Source of the DNA: Thermomonas fusca DSM 15424
Lineage (GTDB): Bacteria; Pseudomonadota; Gammaproteobacteria; Xanthomonadales; Xanthomonadaceae
Assembly: GCF_000423885.1 (NCBI RefSeq)
Contig: NZ_AUIV01000020.1
Span: 1-64,000 of the forward strand
Length of the DNA: 64,000 nucleotides
Direction of reading: 5' to 3'
Each line of letters opens with the position of its first letter. The first letter of the stretch is position 1. The notes below the pieces were generated by a model that was given only the letters and a program-made list of their open reading frames with translations, had not been told where the DNA came from and did no database searches. The translations under genes and the position numbers were made by a program. Shown here piece after piece: positions 62,373-64,000 of the stretch.

Positions 62373-63803
62373 TCAGCGCAATTCCGCAAGCGTGCAGCCC
62401 GCGTCGCAGCAGGCATCCGGCGGCAGCGCGGCTTCGATCGCATCCATGCAGGCATCGGGCGTCTCGTAGACCGGGGCGAAACCGCCGCCGGGGGTGCGGA
62501 AGTTGGTGGTCTGGCCCTGGTACAGCCGTGCCGCGGTCCATTGCACCTGCGCCGCATACACGTACTCGCGCAGGTCGAACTTCAGCGCCGGTGCGGCATC
62601 GTGGTCAGACAGCATGCGCTCGCCGGGCGCGACCAGCGCCTGCGCGATGTAGCCGCCCGCGATGATCTCCTGCCACACCCGCTGGGTGAGCTTGTCGCCG
62701 CGATAGGCGGCGCGGCTTCCGAACCCCGCGAACGGTTTGAAGAACAGCCGCTTGCGTTCGTGCCACAGGCGCTCGGCGTTCGCGGCCGTCACGATCTCGG
62801 TGCGCGGGATATGTTCCAGCAGCACCGCCTGGGTGGAGTCGGGCACGCCCAGCCGGCGCAGATGGCCGGGATCGGAGAGCAGGACGAGGTTGCGCTTGTC
62901 CGCATGCAGCGCATGCGCGCGCGGATGTGGCGTCACCACCGCGGCGTCGGAAAGGTAAGCCTCGCGCAGGACGGCGCTGGCTTCGGTTTCGAAGTAGAAA
63001 TCGGTGAGGCGGTTGTAAACCAGGTCGATCGCCTCGGCGCCGCAATACAGCACGCCGTCGCGCAGTTGCAGCGCCTCGGGCGCGGCGATGATCGCGCGCA
63101 GGCCGTGGGCTTCGAACAGCTGCTGGAACAGCAGGAATTCCGGATACAGGTATTGCGCCTCGGGGTTCTCGTCCACGATGGCGATGCTGCGCAGCGGGCG
63201 GGTTTTCCCGCTCAGCGACCATTCGTTGCGGAACATCCCCACGATGCCCGACTCGAATGCCTCCACCGTGGTGGCGGCCGGCAGCAGGTCCTGCACCGCG
63301 GCGCAGCAGGCCCGCTGCGCGCGGGCAAGCAGGGCGTTGAGCATCGCACCGCCGGCGTTGGTGTTGATTTCGATAAGGCCCAGGCCGGTGTTGCTCACAT
63401 GGAAGTCGTAACCGAAGAACACGCCGCTTGCGCCCGGCTGGTAGCGCGCGATGGCAGGCGCGCGCTTCAGGACTTCATCCTGATAGGCAGGCAGCGCCAC
63501 CACCGATTCGATCGCGCCGACCAGCGCCGTCATCCTTGCGCTTTGACGCGCCGAAACGAACACCGGATGCGCGGCAAACGCGTACGGACAGCGCTCCTGC
63601 AGCAGCGCCAGGAATCCGGGCTGCGGGCTGGCCGCTTCGATCGCAGCGCGCAGGGCGTCGTCGTCCAGACCCACGCAAAAGCACTCCGCGTTCAGGCGCT
63701 CGCTGGCTGCAGAAGGCGACGCTGCGGCGCACGCCCGGCGTCCGCCCGGAGCCGGCGCGGCCATGGCTGGCGGTGCAACATCGGGCAGTCGCATTTCTGT
63801 CAT
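62373..63803 (-). CDS. Uncharacterised protein with ATP-grasp-like motifs, divergent from arsR
   Basis: I do not recognise this 476-residue protein with confidence. It has no signal peptide or membrane helix. Motifs resembling permuted ATP-grasp enzymes of the glutathionylspermidine-synthase type are GLIEINTNAGGAMLNALLAR (about residue 140), RLFFKPFAGFGSRAAYRGDK (about 355) with a candidate ATP lysine, and KFDLREYVYAAQVQW (about 415). The end is cysteine-rich (CMDAIEAALPPDACCDAGC). It is 41 bp from a divergent ArsR gene, so metal or metalloid control is plausible. The start at 63803 is uncertain; 63791 is an alternative. Confidence 0.7.
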   Translation of the reverse strand: MTEMRLPDVAPPAMAAPAPGGRRACAAASPSAASERLNAECFCVGLDDDALRAAIEAASPQPGFLALLQERCPYAFAAHPVFVSARQSARMTALVGAIESVVALPAYQDEVLKRAPAIARYQPGASGVFFGYDFHVSNTGLGLIEINTNAGGAMLNALLARAQRACCAAVQDLLPAATTVEAFESGIVGMFRNEWSLSGKTRPLRSIAIVDENPEAQYLYPEFLLFQQLFEAHGLRAIIAAPEALQLRDGVLYCGAEAIDLVYNRLTDFYFETEASAVLREAYLSDAAVVTPHPRAHALHADKRNLVLLSDPGHLRRLGVPDSTQAVLLEHIPRTEIVTAANAERLWHERKRLFFKPFAGFGSRAAYRGDKLTQRVWQEIIAGGYIAQALVAPGERMLSDHDAAPALKFDLREYVYAAQVQWTAARLYQGQTTNFRTPGGGFAPVYETPDACMDAIEAALPPDACCDAGCTLAELR

Positions 63804-63826
63804 GGCGGGTTGCTACGATTCGGTAA

Positions 63827-63850
63827 TTCCAATATTCTAGAAACATGGAA
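63827..63850. promoter_or_regulatory. Imperfect operator-like palindrome over the arsR start
   Basis: TTCCA at 63827-63831 and TGGAA at 63846-63850 flank an imperfect inverted repeat with 8 of 11 pairs matching. It overlaps the arsR ATG and the AT-rich core of the 41-bp divergent gap. This is a suitable site for ArsR binding to control both genes. Confidence 0.5.
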
Positions 63851-64000
63851 ATAAAAGATGCAACCCTCGCCTTGTCGGCGCTGGGGCAGGCCACCCGCCT
63901 TTCGGTATTCCGTCTGCTGGTCGAGGCGGGCCCGGAGGGCCGCATGGCGGGCGATATCGCCGAGGCGCTGTCGTTGCCCGGGGCCACCCTGTCGTTCCAC
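63845..64000 (+). CDS. arsR: ArsR-family transcriptional regulator, N-terminal part (3' truncated by window edge)
   Basis: The first 52 codons are MEIKDATLALSALGQATRLS onward, with VFRLLVEAGPEGRMAGDIAE and ALSLPGATLSFH reaching the window edge. This is the start of an ArsR winged helix: dimer helix, then the helix before the recognition helix. The usual metal ligands (CVC or equivalent) lie beyond the edge, so the sensed ion is unknown. The ATG at 63845 has no clear Shine-Dalgarno. It is divergent from the uncharacterised ATP-grasp-like gene. Confidence 0.8.
   Translation, partial: MEIKDATLALSALGQATRLSVFRLLVEAGPEGRMAGDIAEALSLPGATLSFH

Overview
The window is one continuous stretch of a high-G+C gammaproteobacterial chromosome, most likely a member of the Lysobacteraceae/Xanthomonadaceae (the Lysobacter, Luteimonas, Thermomonas, Pseudoxanthomonas and Stenotrophomonas neighbourhood). 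The clues are protein features: a tandem pair of S46 dipeptidyl-peptidases, one with its catalytic triad at the numbering I recall for Pseudoxanthomonas DAP BII; a peptide amidase resembling the Stenotrophomonas enzyme; a class II DAHP synthase; the lysine/alanine-tailed THX protein; and a family-typical secreted hypothetical. I cannot name the genus. No insertion sequence, prophage, CRISPR array, rRNA or tRNA gene was seen.

Region 1 (1-15150) is the end of the str operon (tuf C-terminus) followed by the S10, spc and alpha ribosomal clusters: rpsJ-rplCDWB-rpsS-rplV-rpsC-rplP-rpmC-rpsQ, rplNXE-rpsN-rpsH-rplFR-rpsE-rpmD-rplO-secY, and rpsMKD-rpoA-rplQ, closed by a strong terminator. Gene content is standard except that rpmJ is absent after secY. 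The joints tuf/rpsJ, rpsN/rpsH, rplF/rplR, rplR/rpsE, secY/rpsM, rpsD/rpoA and rpoA/rplQ carry perfect or near-perfect stem-loops, many with GNRA or UUCG tetraloops.

Region 2 (15190-27110): dsbB and class II DAHP synthase read rightward and converge on a leftward group typA-thpR-DUF2127-amidase. A cyclophilin diverges from typA. It is followed by a class I aminotransferase, malate dehydrogenase, and the first two cytosolic 2-methylcitrate-cycle genes prpB-prpC, ending in a textbook terminator.

Region 3 (27120-40200): a GST, a SleB-type cell-wall hydrolase and fadH on the minus strand; then ompA, a secreted hypothetical and an RsuA-family pseudouridine synthase; the threonine-to-glycine pair tdh-kbl on the minus strand; and two tandem S46 dipeptidyl-peptidases with predicted complementary specificities (acidic versus hydrophobic P1).

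Region 4 (40200-52600): DUF3224, a histidine phosphatase, folC, a protein with two apparent SPOR domains, purF (cvpA is missing from this usual neighbourhood), a 26-bp perfect inverted repeat, a DUF455 ferritin-like protein, a lipoprotein, lpxH and gltX. A compact zinc module follows: zur, a His-rich TonB receptor and a MerC-like membrane protein that share one Zur-box-like palindrome overlapping both predicted -10 elements. Then comes the gene for ribosomal protein THX.

Region 5 (52600-64000): an M19 dipeptidase, the histidine-utilisation genes hutI, hutG and hutU (no hutH in view) interrupted by an NPP-type phosphodiesterase, ogt and a TetR regulator with an operator-like palindrome; a small hypothetical plus ATP-grasp pair; a FrnE/DsbA oxidoreductase; and at the right edge a large uncharacterised ATP-grasp-like protein divergent from a truncated ArsR regulator. 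All functional calls come from reading the sequence and family memory; no database search was run.
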